64,000 nt of DNA, taken from contig NZ_PNYB01000023.1 in NCBI RefSeq assembly GCF_002879855.1, positions 1-64,000 on the forward strand, read 5' to 3'. The stretch is from Trinickia soli (GTDB lineage Bacteria; Pseudomonadota; Gammaproteobacteria; Burkholderiales; Burkholderiaceae). Position 1 is the stretch's first letter. Each line of letters begins with the position of its first letter. The translations under genes were made by a program, and so were the position numbers. The notes beneath the pieces are model-generated. The model made no database searches, had not been told where the DNA came from, and saw only the letters and a list, made by a program, of their open reading frames with translations. This document shows positions 12,150 through 22,484 of this stretch, one piece after another.

Positions 12150-12689
12150 TTATGCGGTCAGCGCGGTGCGCATGCCGGCGAGCCGTGCGCGAACCGAGGT
12201 GTCGAGCACTTCGTCGCCGACGGTGACGCGCACGCCACCGATCAACGACGCATCGACTTCCACCATCGGTTTGAGCTGACGCCCAAACTTGCGCGTAAGG
12301 CTCGAGACGAGATCGGCGAGCTGGGCCTCTTGCAGCGGGAATGCGCTGACGATCAGCGCATCGGCCGCGCCTTCGCGAGCATTTTTCAGTGCTTCAAACT
12401 GGACGGCGATTTCGGGCAGCAGCGAGAGACGATGATTGTCGACCAGCATCTGCACGAAGTTCCTGGCTTGCGGCAAGTCTTTCAGCGGTGACTGGACTGC
12501 TGCGAGCAGCAGGTCGACGACCTGTGCGTGGCTCACCTTCGGGCTCGAAGCGACCGACATGAGCTCGGGCAGCCGCGCAACCTGTGCCAGCTCCTGCACG
12601 AGAGCGGACCAGGCGGCGAGGTCACCGCCTTCGGCGACGCTGAACAGCGCTTCTGCGTACGGGCGGGCGATGGTTGCAAGTTCGGCCAT
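12150..12689 (-). CDS. atpH: F1 ATP synthase subunit delta
   Basis: Peripheral-stalk (OSCP) subunit that ties F1 to the b subunits. The 179-residue product starts [20 protein letters not shown] and carries the conserved C-terminal region [31 protein letters not shown]. Its start is only 2 bp from the atpF stop, indicating tight translational coupling. Confidence 0.97.
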   Translation of the reverse strand: MAELATIARPYAEALFSVAEGGDLAAWSALVQELAQVARLPELMSVASSPKVSHAQVVDLLLAAVQSPLKDLPQARNFVQMLVDNHRLSLLPEIAVQFEALKNAREGAADALIVSAFPLQEAQLADLVSSLTRKFGRQLKPMVEVDASLIGGVRVTVGDEVLDTSVRARLAGMRTALTA

Positions 12690-12691
12690 GA

Positions 12692-13162
12692 TCAGAGCTC
12701 GGCTTTCAGTTGATTGAGCAGTTCGGCATGCGCCGCCTGATCGATTTCGCGCTTCAGGATCTGTTCGGCGCCCTTGACTGCCAGCGTCGCCACTTCGGCA
12801 CGCAGCGTTTCGCGAGCCTTCACGACCTGCTGCTCGGCGTCGGCCTTGGCTTGAGCGATGATGCGCGCAGCTTCGGCTTGCGCGTTGGCCTTGATTTCCT
12901 CGGCCACGACGAGCGCACGCTTTTCAGCGTCGGCGATCCGTTGTTGACCATCGTTGCGCGCCTTCGCGAGCTCCTGATCGACACGCTTGTGCGCTGCTTC
13001 GAGTTCCGTCTTGCCCTTTTCGGCGGCCGCGAGACCGTCGGCGATCTTCTTCGAACGCTCGTCGAGGGCTTTGACCATCGGCGGCCACACGAACTTCATC
13101 GTGAACCACGCGAGGATCAGGAACACGACCATTTGCGCAATCAGAGTTGCGTTGAGATTCAC
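12692..13162 (-). CDS. atpF: Fo ATP synthase subunit b
   Basis: Membrane-anchored peripheral stalk. The 156-residue product has one N-terminal membrane helix ([20 protein letters not shown]) followed by a long charged helix rich in Ala, Lys and Glu that dimerises. The start is a GTG at 13162, chosen because AAGGAAACACC precedes it and it gives the standard b-subunit N-terminus [12 protein letters not shown]; the next ATG would remove half of the membrane anchor. Confidence 0.96.
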   Translation of the reverse strand: MNLNATLIAQMVVFLILAWFTMKFVWPPMVKALDERSKKIADGLAAAEKGKTELEAAHKRVDQELAKARNDGQQRIADAEKRALVVAEEIKANAQAEAARIIAQAKADAEQQVVKARETLRAEVATLAVKGAEQILKREIDQAAHAELLNQLKAEL

Positions 13163-13299
13163 GGTGTTTCCTTAATCGTTGCTAATTCGGAAAGTGAAAC
13201 GGTAAGGCGCTCATCGACATGACGTTCGATCAGCGCCCGAGCCTTCCGTTTCGCCCCTGCGCCGACTGACAAGCCGCGGCGCAAAACTCCGATGAACCT

Positions 13300-13656
<357 letters not shown>

Positions 13657-14505
13657 TCAGTGCGAGTCGTGCGCCTGACCGATGTACACGAGCGTCAGCA
13701 TCATGAAGATGAACGCTTGCAACAGCACGATCAGGATGTGGAAGATCGACCAGACGGTCCCTGCGATCACATGGCCGACAAAGCCGAGCACCGTCGTGTC
13801 CGCGCCGAAGGTCCAGAGGCTGCCGAGCAATGCAATGAGCAGGAACAGCAACTCGCCCGCATACATGTTGCCGAACAACCGCAACGCGAGCGAAACCGTC
13901 TTGGCGACGAACTCGATGATGTTCAATGCAAGGTTCGGGATCCACAGCAGGGGATGCGCGCCGAACGGAGCGGACAGCAGTTCATGGAGGAAACCGCGCG
14001 CGCCCTTGATCTTGAAGTTGTAATAAATCATCAGCACGAACACGCCGAGCGCGATGCCGAACGTGCCGTTCAGATCGGCCGTGGGCACGATGCGGTGGTG
14101 CGAGATGACGCCGGACAGCCCCAGCCAGCCGATGACGTGGCCGGGAAGATCGACGGGGATAAAATCGAGCGAGTTCATCAGGGCGACCCAGACGAACACG
14201 AACAGTGCGAGCGGCGCGATGAACGTACGATTGCCGTGAATGATGGCCTTCGATTGATCCTCGACCATCTCGACGAGCATTTCGATTGCGCACTGGAAGC
14301 GGCTCGGCACGCCCGGCGTTGCATTGCGCGCGGCAATGCGAAGGATGAACACCGTCACGAGACCGCACAGGATCGACCAGAACAACGTGTCGATGTTCAG
14401 GACGTGCATGTCGATGATCGACGTCTGGTGCGCTGTGGCGAAGTTTTGCAAGTGGTGCGCGATGTACTCGGACGGATCCAAGTGCGTGCTTTCTGTAGCT
14501 GCCAT
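13657..14505 (-). CDS. atpB: Fo ATP synthase subunit a
   Basis: Integral membrane stator that forms the proton half-channels against the c ring. The 282-residue product has multiple membrane helices; the essential arginine lies in SLALRLFGNMYAGELLF and the C-terminal helix is VLLQAFIFMMLTLVYIGQAH. ATG 14505 (MAATESTHLDPSEYI) is used rather than an in-frame GTG at 14520. It is followed by atpE. Confidence 0.97.
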   Translation of the reverse strand: MAATESTHLDPSEYIAHHLQNFATAHQTSIIDMHVLNIDTLFWSILCGLVTVFILRIAARNATPGVPSRFQCAIEMLVEMVEDQSKAIIHGNRTFIAPLALFVFVWVALMNSLDFIPVDLPGHVIGWLGLSGVISHHRIVPTADLNGTFGIALGVFVLMIYYNFKIKGARGFLHELLSAPFGAHPLLWIPNLALNIIEFVAKTVSLALRLFGNMYAGELLFLLIALLGSLWTFGADTTVLGFVGHVIAGTVWSIFHILIVLLQAFIFMMLTLVYIGQAHDSH

Positions 14506-14654
14506 ATCGTTTATTGCCACCTAAATTGTCGAAAATCTTTCGATGCCGGCGCGGCGCAGGCCGGTGGGCCGCGTCCCGCGCGAAGGCGGCAGGCACGAGC
14601 GCGCCGCGCGCATCGTCGCGCACGCCCCCCCTGCCACCCATCGTCATCCCATTC

Positions 14655-15188
14655 TCACCGCCAACCGAGCGCCAGCCAGTACGTCTGCAGCGTGACAAGG
14701 AAGGTCACGAGCAGCGGCAGCCACCGCACGTCGTGATACCAGACGGCTATCGCGACGAACATCGCGACCGTCAACCCCATCTTGAGCATTTCGCCGATCA
14801 CCCATGTCAGGATCGACCCGGCGCCGCCCGCTCCTTTCAGACGTGCCGCGAACACTGCGCTCGGCACCCAGCAAACCGCTCCTCCCAACAAGGCCGACAG
14901 CGCAGCAGCGCCCGGCGGCTTCGAAAACAGCCACCAAACCAGCGCGACGACGAGGGACAAAACCACTTGCGCCGCCACCACCTTGACCGGCGTGACGCGC
15001 GACGGGCGGCTCACATCGGAACCAAAGAGCTTTTCAGCCTCGGCCCGCGTGAGCGGAGCGAAATTCTTGTCTTGCTGCTCGGCATCCCACGCGTCGTCGA
15101 ACGTTTCCGAACGACCGACGGCGCGAGCGGAAGAAGGATCATGTCGCGCGCGTTCGTCGTGCCTTGTGCCCGGCTCTCGATCCGCCAT
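14655..15188 (-). CDS. atpI: ATP synthase subunit I
   Basis: Small membrane protein encoded at the head of many atp operons; in other bacteria it helps c-ring assembly or magnesium supply. The 177-residue product has a long charged N-terminus (MADREPGTRHDERARHDPSS) and four hydrophobic helices, including VVAAQVVLSLVVALVWWLF and LPLLVTFLVTLQTYWLAL. ATG 15188 follows AGGGCAGAGCG; a TTG at 15203 is the other possible start. Confidence 0.88.
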   Translation of the reverse strand: MADREPGTRHDERARHDPSSARAVGRSETFDDAWDAEQQDKNFAPLTRAEAEKLFGSDVSRPSRVTPVKVVAAQVVLSLVVALVWWLFSKPPGAAALSALLGGAVCWVPSAVFAARLKGAGGAGSILTWVIGEMLKMGLTVAMFVAIAVWYHDVRWLPLLVTFLVTLQTYWLALGWR

Positions 15189-15268
15189 CGCTCTGCCCTG
15201 CAAATTCCTGTTTCCGACCCGCAGCTTTCGTCGCGCTTACGGGGCTGCCTAGCTAATAAATCCGGGCG

Positions 15269-15297
15269 ATTGTAAGCGATAGTTGCAGGTGATTCAA
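15269..15297 (-). promoter_or_regulatory. Promoter of the atp operon
   Basis: Reading the minus strand, TTGAAT (15292-15297), a 17-bp spacer and TACAAT (15269-15274) make a near-consensus sigma70 promoter about 80 bp upstream of atpI. It is the best promoter match I found in the window, in keeping with a strongly expressed housekeeping operon. Confidence 0.7.
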
Positions 15298-15444
15298 GAC
15301 TTTAGCCGCGACAAAAAACAGCTTCGAAGCGACGCGCAAGGCGGCCGCGCGAGGCCGCTTCTGACTAAAACGAAAGGCGCCGCGTGAGTTTTGCACAGCC
15401 TGCAGGCTGCGCCATCGCCGCCGCCCGGGCACGCGTTCGCATTC

Positions 15445-16593
15445 TCAGAGATGCTGCAGCAGCCACGCGCCGAGGATACCCGCAACAAACCAGAACGGGA
15501 TCGAGGCGAGATGAAACGACAACCACACGCCACGCTGCTTCGCAAGCCGCACTGCGATGAGGTTCGCGAGCGAACCAATGGCGAGGCCGAAACCGCCGAC
15601 GCTGACGCCGAATGCGAGCGCACGCCAGTCCTTCGTGAATTCGGCCAACATGATCGCGGCCGGCACATTGCTGATGCCCTGCGACAAGATGGCGCCTGCG
15701 ACATAAGCGCGCAGTGGTGTCTGCAAGTGCAGATGCGCAACGGTTTCGTGAACCGCGGGCAGTGCAGCCACACTCCGCAGCACGATGAACATCAGCACGA
15801 AAATCAGCAGCAACGCCCAATCGATTTTGAGGACGGCGTCGCGTCGCCACCATAGAAAGCCGCCCGCCACACCGATCAAGCCGATGCCTGCGTGGTGGGA
15901 GTCGGCCAACAGGACGAACGAGGCGAACAGCACGGCCGCCACGCTCGCGTAGGCGCGATCGACGGGGATCGCGTCTGCATCGCGCGACAGATCAAGCGGC
16001 TTCGCCTTGAAAGCGAAGGCGGCCATCACGTAGAGCATCGCCATCAAGGTCGCGCAAAGGGGCGCCAGCGCCGCAACGAAGCGACCGAACGATATGGCTC
16101 CGACCTGCCAGAGGAAGAGGTTCTGCGGGTTGCCCAGCGGCGTCAGGATCGAGCCGGCATTGACGGCTAACGCCAGGAAGATCGTGAGCCGTTTGACCGG
16201 CAGCGGCGTCAGCGCATGTAGCGATAGGACGAGCGGCACAACGACGAACAACGCGACGTCGTTCGTGACGAGCATCGACAGTCCGGCAGCGAGGCCGATC
16301 AACAAACAAGCAAGCGCGCGTTCGGACCGGACGTGATGCACGACCCGATGCGCAAGCCACATCAGCAGGCCCGACAATTCGATCGCCTTCGTCAACATCA
16401 AGAGCCCGGCCAGCGTCATCACAGTCGGCCAGTCGACGAGCCGCGGCAACGCGAGCCATGGCTGCGGCCGAATGGATTGCACCACAGCGAGCACGACGAC
16501 GAGAATCGAAAGTACGGGTTCCTTCAAGGCAACTGAAATCAGCTTGCGCAGCCCATTCGGGCTTGCAACGCGCGCTTCGTCGGCGTTCGGCAT
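15445..16593 (-). CDS. SLC13/ArsB-NhaD superfamily membrane transporter
   Basis: A roughly 382-residue inner-membrane protein with about ten hydrophobic segments. Seen: MLVTNDVALFVVVPLVL and TPLGNPQNLFLWQVG in the first half and SQGISNVPAAIMLAEFTKDW in the second half, the repeated Asn-Pro/Asn-Val-Pro hairpins of the ion-transporter superfamily containing ArsB, NhaD and SLC13 carriers. Substrate cannot be assigned: dicarboxylate, sodium/proton or arsenite are all possible, and no arsenic genes are nearby. ATG 16593 is chosen; a TTG at 16617 is possible. It follows parB on the same strand. Confidence 0.8.
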   Translation of the reverse strand: MPNADEARVASPNGLRKLISVALKEPVLSILVVVLAVVQSIRPQPWLALPRLVDWPTVMTLAGLLMLTKAIELSGLLMWLAHRVVHHVRSERALACLLIGLAAGLSMLVTNDVALFVVVPLVLSLHALTPLPVKRLTIFLALAVNAGSILTPLGNPQNLFLWQVGAISFGRFVAALAPLCATLMAMLYVMAAFAFKAKPLDLSRDADAIPVDRAYASVAAVLFASFVLLADSHHAGIGLIGVAGGFLWWRRDAVLKIDWALLLIFVLMFIVLRSVAALPAVHETVAHLHLQTPLRAYVAGAILSQGISNVPAAIMLAEFTKDWRALAFGVSVGGFGLAIGSLANLIAVRLAKQRGVWLSFHLASIPFWFVAGILGAWLLQHL

Positions 16594-16710
16594 GGACAGG
16601 TGTGGCGAGAGGAGCAACGAAAATAGACAAGCGATAGCCGGAACGCCGCCAAAAACGATGGCAGCGCTCAGGCTGGCGCAGCGCTCAAGCAGCGCCTCGC
16701 GGTTCGGGCG

Positions 16711-17601
16711 TCAGGCGGCCGCCGCCCCACCACGCAACCGGACCAGAATGCCGTCGAGCGCATCGAGATCGCCGAAGTCGATTTGCAACTGACCGCGCCC
16801 GCGCCGACCGAGCTTGATCTTGACGGCCGCCGCCAGCAGGTCCGACAGTTCTTCTTCGAGGCGGCGCGTATCGCGACCGCCGTCCTGATTCGCGCGCGCC
16901 TTCACCGAGGGCTCGGCTTTCGTCGTGGCAGTCACGAGACGTTCGGTCTCGCGCACCGACATGCGCTTGTTGACGACCTGATTGGCGAGCGTGATCTGCG
17001 TTGCCGGATCGACAGCCAACAATGCGCGCGCGTGCCCCATGTCCAGATCGCCGGCAAGCAACATCGTCTGCACAGGCTGCGCGAGATTGAGGAGCCGCAG
17101 AAGATTCGAGACGGCGCTGCGCGAGCGCCCCACCGATTCTGCCGCCTGTTCGTGCGTGAAACGAAACTCGTCGAGCAGACGTTGGATACCCTGCGCTTCT
17201 TCGAGGGGATTCAGGTCTTCGCGCTGAATGTTCTCGATGAGGGCCATCGCGGCCGCAGCCTGATCGGGCACATCCTTGACCAGCACCGGCACTTCTTCGA
17301 GACCGGCAATGTGTGCTGCACGAAAACGCCGCTCGCCCGCAATGATCTCGTACTTCTCTTCGGACACGGCGCGCACGAGGATCGGCTGCATGACGCCTTG
17401 CGCACGAATGCTCGCAGCGAGCTCTTGCAGGCTGCCTTCGTCCATGCGCGTACGCGGCTGATACTTGCCCGCTTGCAGCTTGCGAAGCGGCAAAACGTTC
17501 GGCTGCGCCTCGCTGCGTACGGCCGTCGTAATGTCGGGGTTGCCACCCAACAGCGCCTCGAGCCCACGCCCCAATCCCTTCTTCTTCGCTACGGCATTCA
17601 T
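16711..17601 (-). CDS. parB: Chromosome partitioning protein ParB
   Basis: CTP-dependent clamp that binds parS and spreads on origin-proximal DNA. The 296-residue product has the N-terminal ParA-interacting segment KKKGLGRGLEALLGG, the nucleotide-binding boxes (YQPRTRMDEGSLQELAASI, GERRFRAAHIAGLEEVP, ENIQREDLNPLEEAQG), a helix-turn-helix (THEQAAESVGRSRSAVSNLL) and a C-terminal dimer domain. ATG 17601 with GAGGAAATGC upstream is preferred over an upstream in-frame start at 17640, which would overlap parA. Two parS sites lie 2.1 and 3.9 kb away. Confidence 0.97.
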   Translation of the reverse strand: MNAVAKKKGLGRGLEALLGGNPDITTAVRSEAQPNVLPLRKLQAGKYQPRTRMDEGSLQELAASIRAQGVMQPILVRAVSEEKYEIIAGERRFRAAHIAGLEEVPVLVKDVPDQAAAAMALIENIQREDLNPLEEAQGIQRLLDEFRFTHEQAAESVGRSRSAVSNLLRLLNLAQPVQTMLLAGDLDMGHARALLAVDPATQITLANQVVNKRMSVRETERLVTATTKAEPSVKARANQDGGRDTRRLEEELSDLLAAAVKIKLGRRGRGQLQIDFGDLDALDGILVRLRGGAAAA

Positions 17602-17642
17602 TGCATTTCCTCGGTCCGCTTTGCTGATTCGCTGCGCCATGA

Positions 17643-18413
17643 TCAGAGCGCACGCACGCGTTCAATCATTTCCGCGCCAAACTGCACGTAAGCCTGCGCG
17701 CCGCGCGAGGCGCGGTCGAATACGACGCCCGGCAAACCGTAGCTCGGCGCCTCGGCCAAGCGCACATTGCGCGGGATCACAGCGTCGAACACCTTGTCGC
17801 CGAAGTGTTCTTTGAGCTGATCCGACACCTGCTGCTGCAACGTAATACGTGGATCGAACATGACACGCAGCAAGCCGATGACCTTCAGATCGCGATTGAG
17901 GTTCGCGTGAACCTGCTTGATCGTATTGACGAGGTCGGACAACCCTTCAAGCGCGAAGTACTCGCACTGCATCGGAATGACGACGCCATGGGCCGCGCAC
18001 AGGCCGTTCAGCGTCAGCAGCGACAGCGCGGGCGGACAGTCGATCAATACGAAGTCGTAATCGTCTTCGACATGTGCCAACGCTGCTTTCAATTGCCTTT
18101 CGCGATTGTGGACGTTGACGAGCTCGATTTCCGCGCCCGCCAGCTCGCGATTGGCCGGCAGCACGTCATAGGAGACCGCCTCGGACTTCACGCGCGCGTC
18201 TGCAACGGAAACACCATCGACGAGCACCTCGTAGACCGTGTTTTCACACTCGGCCTTGTTGATGCCGCTGCCCATCGTCGCGTTTCCCTGCGGATCGAGA
18301 TCGATCAGCAGAACGCGCTGCCCCTGCGATGCAAGACTGGCGGCGAGATTGACCGTCGTCGTCGTTTTGCCGACACCGCCCTTTTGATTCGCCACGCAGA
18401 AGATTTTTGCCAT
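17643..18413 (-). CDS. parA: Chromosome partitioning ATPase ParA
   Basis: Walker-type ATPase that moves ParB-parS complexes over the nucleoid. The 256-residue product has the deviant Walker A KGGVGKTTTTVNLA at residues 11-24, LLIDLDPQGNATMG, and Walker B-like FVLIDCPPALSLLTLN. There is no N-terminal DNA-binding extension, which fits the chromosomal (Soj-like) type rather than the longer plasmid type. ATG 18413 (MAKIFCVANQKGG) is the family start. parB follows 41 bp downstream. Confidence 0.97.
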   Translation of the reverse strand: MAKIFCVANQKGGVGKTTTTVNLAASLASQGQRVLLIDLDPQGNATMGSGINKAECENTVYEVLVDGVSVADARVKSEAVSYDVLPANRELAGAEIELVNVHNRERQLKAALAHVEDDYDFVLIDCPPALSLLTLNGLCAAHGVVIPMQCEYFALEGLSDLVNTIKQVHANLNRDLKVIGLLRVMFDPRITLQQQVSDQLKEHFGDKVFDAVIPRNVRLAEAPSYGLPGVVFDRASRGAQAYVQFGAEMIERVRAL

Positions 18414-18487
18414 CGTTCGAAAGATCCTCGTTACCGCATTGAATGCTGTAAATGCCTTTTGAAAGCCTTGAATGTCCTGAAGCGTCT

Positions 18488-19189
18488 CTAGGCAGACGTG
18501 GTGTCGTCGAGCACCACTTCGACCAGATGCCGCTCGGCTTCGAGTGACGGCACCTGCAGGCGTATGACGTCGACGACGCGCGCCCCAGCCGGCAACCGCC
18601 CGATCTCGGCGTCGGGCCGAACGCCTTTCATCGCCCAAATTGCTCCACGCTCGCTAACCAAGTGCCGCGCAAGTGTAACGAAATCGGCGAGCTCTGCGAA
18701 TGCGCGCGAGACAATTGCGTCGAATTTTCCCGGCACCTCGATGCCTGGACGAAGATTTTCTACCCGGCCCGTGACGACGGACAGATTGTCCAGCTTGAGT
18801 TCGGCCTTCACTTGCGCCTGGAAGGCGGTCTTCTTTTGAACGATGTCGTTCAGCGTCACACTGCGCTCTGGCAACGCAATCGCGAGGACAATGCCGGGCA
18901 GTCCGCCGCCCGAACCGACATCGAGGATCGAACGCCCTTCGCGCGCGGCGATATGCGGCACGATCGAAAGCGAATCGAGAATGTGGTGGGTCACCATCTG
19001 CCGCGGATCGCGAATGGCCGTCAGGTTGTACACGGCATTCCACTTGGCTAGCAACGCGACATAGTCGGCCAGCTGCTCGAACTGCTCGTCAGCCAGCGGC
19101 ACGTTGAGCTCTTTTGCCCCTGCACGCAAAAGGTCGAGCCAGGAGGTCCGGTCGTTCGAAGATGCGCCTTTGGCGCGCGAGGCCGTCAT
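18488..19189 (-). CDS. rsmG: 16S rRNA (guanine-N7) methyltransferase
   Basis: SAM-dependent methyltransferase that modifies G527 of 16S rRNA (formerly GidB). The 233-residue product has the SAM-binding motif [20 protein letters not shown], the preceding [20 protein letters not shown] signature, and [17 protein letters not shown]. Its ATG overlaps the mnmG stop codon by 4 bp, so translation is coupled. Confidence 0.97.
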   Translation of the reverse strand: MTASRAKGASSNDRTSWLDLLRAGAKELNVPLADEQFEQLADYVALLAKWNAVYNLTAIRDPRQMVTHHILDSLSIVPHIAAREGRSILDVGSGGGLPGIVLAIALPERSVTLNDIVQKKTAFQAQVKAELKLDNLSVVTGRVENLRPGIEVPGKFDAIVSRAFAELADFVTLARHLVSERGAIWAMKGVRPDAEIGRLPAGARVVDVIRLQVPSLEAERHLVEVVLDDTTSA

Positions 19190-21165
19190 CGAGCAGCCGG
19201 GGCTGGGCCAACCCCGCTTCCGCCTGCCTGATCCGATTCAGCGCTAACCGCCGGGGCTCGTCGCCCTAAGCCTTTCTTCAGGTGGACCATCAACAGCGAG
19301 ATCGTCGCGGGCGTGATGCCTGAAATCCGCGAAGCCTGCCCGATCGTCTCGGGCCGGAATTGATTGAGCTTTTGCCGCGCCTCGAACGACAACCCGCGCA
19401 CCGCGGCGTAGTCGATGCCCTCAGGCAATCGTGTGCTTTCGTTCGCCTCGTTGCGCTCGATTTCGTCGGCTTGACGTTCGATGTACCCCTGGTACTTCAC
19501 GCCGATCTCGATTTGCTCCTTGATCTGATCGAGCAAGACAGGATCGTCGGCCAGGGCGGCTTCCGGGCCGCATGTCCCGTCGCGCAAACCGCAGATGCCT
19601 TCGTAGGTCACACCGGGACGTCGCAGCAAATCGGCCAAGCTGTATTCGTGGTCGATCGGCTTTCCAAGCAACGCAGTCGCTTCCTCGGCGGAAAGCGTCT
19701 TAGGATTGACCCACGTCGCGCGCAGCCGCTCTGTTTCACGTGAAACAGCATCGCGCTTCCTGCAGAACGCATCCCAGCGAGCGTCGTCGACAACGCCGAG
19801 CTCGCGACCGATCTCCGTTAGTCGCATATCGGCATTGTCTTCACGAAGGCTCAGACGATACTCAGCGCGGCTCGTAAACATGCGGTACGGCTCAGATACG
19901 CCTCGCGTCACGAGGTCGTCGACGAGCACGCCCAGGTACGCTTGGTCGCGACGTGGACACCACGCCTCCTTTTCCTGCACCTGAAGGCCGGCGTTAATGC
20001 CTGCGAGCAGACCCTGCGCCGCAGCCTCCTCGTAGCCCGTCGTCCCGTTGATCTGGCCCGCGAAGAAAAGCCCGCGAATGACTTTGGTTTCGAGCGAGGC
20101 CTTCAATCCGCGCGGATCGAAGTAATCGTATTCGATCGCATAGCCGGGGCGCAGAATGTGCGCATCCTCAAGCCCGTGCATCGAATGAACGAGATCCAGC
20201 TGGACGTCGAACGGCAAGCTTGTCGAGATCCCGTTCGGGTAGAACTCGTTGGTCGTCAACCCTTCGGGCTCGAGGAAAATCTGATGCGACGTCTTCGACG
20301 CGAACCGGTGAATCTTGTCTTCGATCGACGGGCAATAGCGCGGCCCCACCCCTTCGATGACACCCGTGTACATCGGCGACCGGTCGAGCCCGCTTCGAAT
20401 GATGTCGTGCGTGCGCTCGTTCGTATGCGTCACCCAGCAGGGCACTTGCTGCGGATGTTGCTCCACTCGCCCGAGAAACGAGAAAACAGGGACCGGATCG
20501 AGGTCGCCCGGCTGCTCTTCAAGCTTCGAGAAATCGATCGTGCGCCCGTCGATACGCGGAGGCGTACCCGTCTTGAGCCGCCCTTGCGGCAGCTTCAGCT
20601 CTTTCAATCGGGACGATAGCGACACGGCCGCAGGGTCGCCGGCGCGCCCGCCCGTGTAGTTATTGAGGCCGACGTGGATCTTGCCATCGAGGAATGTGCC
20701 AGCCGTCAGCACGACCGCACGCGCGCGAAACCGAACGCCAACCTGCGTCACGGCCCCGACGACGCGATCGCCTTCGACAATCAGATCCTCGACCGCTTGC
20801 TGGAAAAGGCTCAGATTCGGTTGATTCTCGAGGCGATGACGGATCGCCGCCTTATAGAGAATCCGATCGGCTTGGGCGCGCGTCGCCCGGACTGCCGGCC
20901 CCTTCGACGAGTTCAGAATCCGAAACTGGATGCCGCCTTCATCGGTCGCGGCAGCCATGGCACCGCCAAGCGCATCGACCTCCTTCACCAGATGGCCCTT
21001 GCCGATGCCGCCGATCGACGGATTGCAGCTCATCTGGCCGAGGGTTTCGATGTTGTGGGTCAACAGCAGCGTCTTGGCGCCCATTCGGGCCGATGCCAAT
21101 GCGGCTTCTGTGCCGGCGTGACCACCGCCGACGACGATAACGTCAAATTCTTTGGGATAAAGCAT
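19186..21165 (-). CDS. mnmG: tRNA uridine-34 carboxymethylaminomethyl-modification enzyme MnmG
   Basis: FAD protein that with MnmE installs the carboxymethylaminomethyl group on wobble uridine 34 (formerly GidA). The 659-residue product has the dinucleotide-binding motif [43 protein letters not shown], and the C-terminal helical domain recognising MnmE. A perfect parS site is embedded in the coding sequence, where it encodes VSRET. The C-terminus carries a short unconserved tail ([15 protein letters not shown]). mnmC, whose product acts later in the same modification pathway, is also in this window. Confidence 0.97.
   Translation of the reverse strand: MLYPKEFDVIVVGGGHAGTEAALASARMGAKTLLLTHNIETLGQMSCNPSIGGIGKGHLVKEVDALGGAMAAATDEGGIQFRILNSSKGPAVRATRAQADRILYKAAIRHRLENQPNLSLFQQAVEDLIVEGDRVVGAVTQVGVRFRARAVVLTAGTFLDGKIHVGLNNYTGGRAGDPAAVSLSSRLKELKLPQGRLKTGTPPRIDGRTIDFSKLEEQPGDLDPVPVFSFLGRVEQHPQQVPCWVTHTNERTHDIIRSGLDRSPMYTGVIEGVGPRYCPSIEDKIHRFASKTSHQIFLEPEGLTTNEFYPNGISTSLPFDVQLDLVHSMHGLEDAHILRPGYAIEYDYFDPRGLKASLETKVIRGLFFAGQINGTTGYEEAAAQGLLAGINAGLQVQEKEAWCPRRDQAYLGVLVDDLVTRGVSEPYRMFTSRAEYRLSLREDNADMRLTEIGRELGVVDDARWDAFCRKRDAVSRETERLRATWVNPKTLSAEEATALLGKPIDHEYSLADLLRRPGVTYEGICGLRDGTCGPEAALADDPVLLDQIKEQIEIGVKYQGYIERQADEIERNEANESTRLPEGIDYAAVRGLSFEARQKLNQFRPETIGQASRISGITPATISLLMVHLKKGLGRRAPAVSAESDQAGGSGVGPAPAAR
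19732..19747. other. parS site 1 (perfect, inside mnmG)
   Basis: TGTTTCACGTGAAACA, the perfect 16-bp palindrome bound by chromosomal ParB. It lies within mnmG, 1.3 kb upstream of parA. Confidence 0.95.
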
Positions 21166-21723
21166 TGGGAGATCCCGCGCGACGAGAAGCGCGCGGGCCT
21201 TTCGGGAAAAAGTATGCGCGAATTATAGCGGGGATCGCGGTTCAGACGGCCTAGCTAAATGGTAGGGTCTGTTCACATCGCGTCGAACGGGGCGAACGTC
21301 CTGCCGGAACGGCGAAGTGCCAGGAGTGAGGAGGCACAGTCTAGCCGCCGCTAACCGCTGTTGCCACGACGAACCTACCTGCCCCGGACAAGCCAAAATC
21401 CCCTGACGATAAAGCACGTTGGTTAGACCTGGAGTGGGTGTAACCGGGCATCGTGTTGTGTTTCACGTGGAACATCGGCCTCCTTCATGCTCCTTTCGCC
21501 CGCAGAGACGGTTGCCACCTCCGGTTTTCCATAGAACTCGCCCCGCGCTCCCATGCAGTCATGCATCGACCAGCGCCAGATGGACGCGGCATGAATTTCA
21601 TTTCATAGGGAGAGGAACAGGGAGGCGGGGGGACAGCGGCGCGGCCGCTATCGGCCGGGCCGAATCTCAAACAGCGAACGGCGCCGCCGGTGCCCCAAGC
21701 CCGTCGCGGCACATGGATGACCT
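21166..21723. other. mnmG upstream intergenic region
   Basis: This 558-bp gap separates mnmG from livF. It carries parS site 2 and presumably the promoter of mnmG-rsmG-parA-parB; ATTATAGC-like AT-rich bases lie near 21219-21228. I saw no gene, RNA or terminator for the livF end. Confidence 0.5.
21459..21474. other. parS site 2 (one mismatch)
   Basis: TGTTTCACGTGGAACA, differing from the perfect palindrome at one base (G for A at position 12), a change tolerated in known parS sites. It lies about 300 bp upstream of mnmG and 1.7 kb from site 1. Confidence 0.88.
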
Positions 21724-22482
21724 TCAGGCCGTTTTTTTCGCCAGACCCAAGTATGTCTCGATGACACGCGGGTTCTGCGCCAACGACTGCGCCTCGCCCT
21801 CCAGCGCGAGCTCGCCTGTCTCCAACACATAACCGTAATCGGAGATCTGCAGCGCCGCGCGTGCGTTCTGCTCGATCAGCAGCGTGGCGACGCCCGTGCT
21901 GCGCAGCGCGGAGATGATGTGGAAGATCTCTTTGACGATCAGCGGTGCAAGGCCCAGGCTCGGCTCATCGAGCATCAGCAGGTCTGGTTTGCCCATCAGC
22001 GCCCTGCCCAGCGCGAGCATCTGCCGCTCGCCGCCCGAGAGCGTTCCGGCCGCCTGCTTACGCCGCTCCTTGAGCCGGGGAAATCGCTCAAAAACCGGAT
22101 CGAGCTGATCGAGGTAGTCGCGCTCACCTGCCCGCTTACGTCGGTAAGCACCGAGCACGAGGTTATCCTCGACCGACATCGTGGCAAACAGCTCACGCTT
22201 CTCGGGGACAAGGCACATGCCTCGGGCGACGCGATTTTCCACGGGCAACGCGCCCACCTCTTCGCCTCGATACCGGACATCGCCCTTCGCGTGACCGATC
22301 GCTGGCAGCGCCCCCATCACCGCCCCAAGCAGCGTCGACTTACCGGCGCCGTTCGGCCCGATGACGCTCACGATCTGCCCGGGCCGAACGTCGATCGATA
22401 CCTGATGCAGCGCCTCGACCTTCCCGTACCGTACCGAAAGCCCCGAGACGGACAAAATCGGCGTAGCCGTCGTTTCGTTCAT
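21724..22482 (-). CDS. livF: Branched-chain amino acid type ABC transporter ATPase (LivF), system 1
   Basis: Second ATPase of a Liv-type importer. The 252-residue product has Walker A GPNGAGKSTLLGAVMG, the signature LSGGERQMLALGRAL, Walker B LLMLDEPSLGLAPL and the LivF-typical IEQNARAALQISDYGYVLETG. ATG 22482 is preferred because it starts MNETTATPILSVSGLSVRYG and lies 2 bp from the end of the preceding gene; a longer frame to 22749 overlaps it. The true substrate is not known from sequence. Confidence 0.92.
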   Translation of the reverse strand: MNETTATPILSVSGLSVRYGKVEALHQVSIDVRPGQIVSVIGPNGAGKSTLLGAVMGALPAIGHAKGDVRYRGEEVGALPVENRVARGMCLVPEKRELFATMSVEDNLVLGAYRRKRAGERDYLDQLDPVFERFPRLKERRKQAAGTLSGGERQMLALGRALMGKPDLLMLDEPSLGLAPLIVKEIFHIISALRSTGVATLLIEQNARAALQISDYGYVLETGELALEGEAQSLAQNPRVIETYLGLAKKTA

Positions 22483-22484
22483 GT

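Noticed and set aside
16594-16617. Upstream TTG start for the SLC13-type transporter
   Set aside because: No ribosome binding site and adds residues unlike a membrane protein N-terminus; ATG 16593 kept, though this is not certain.
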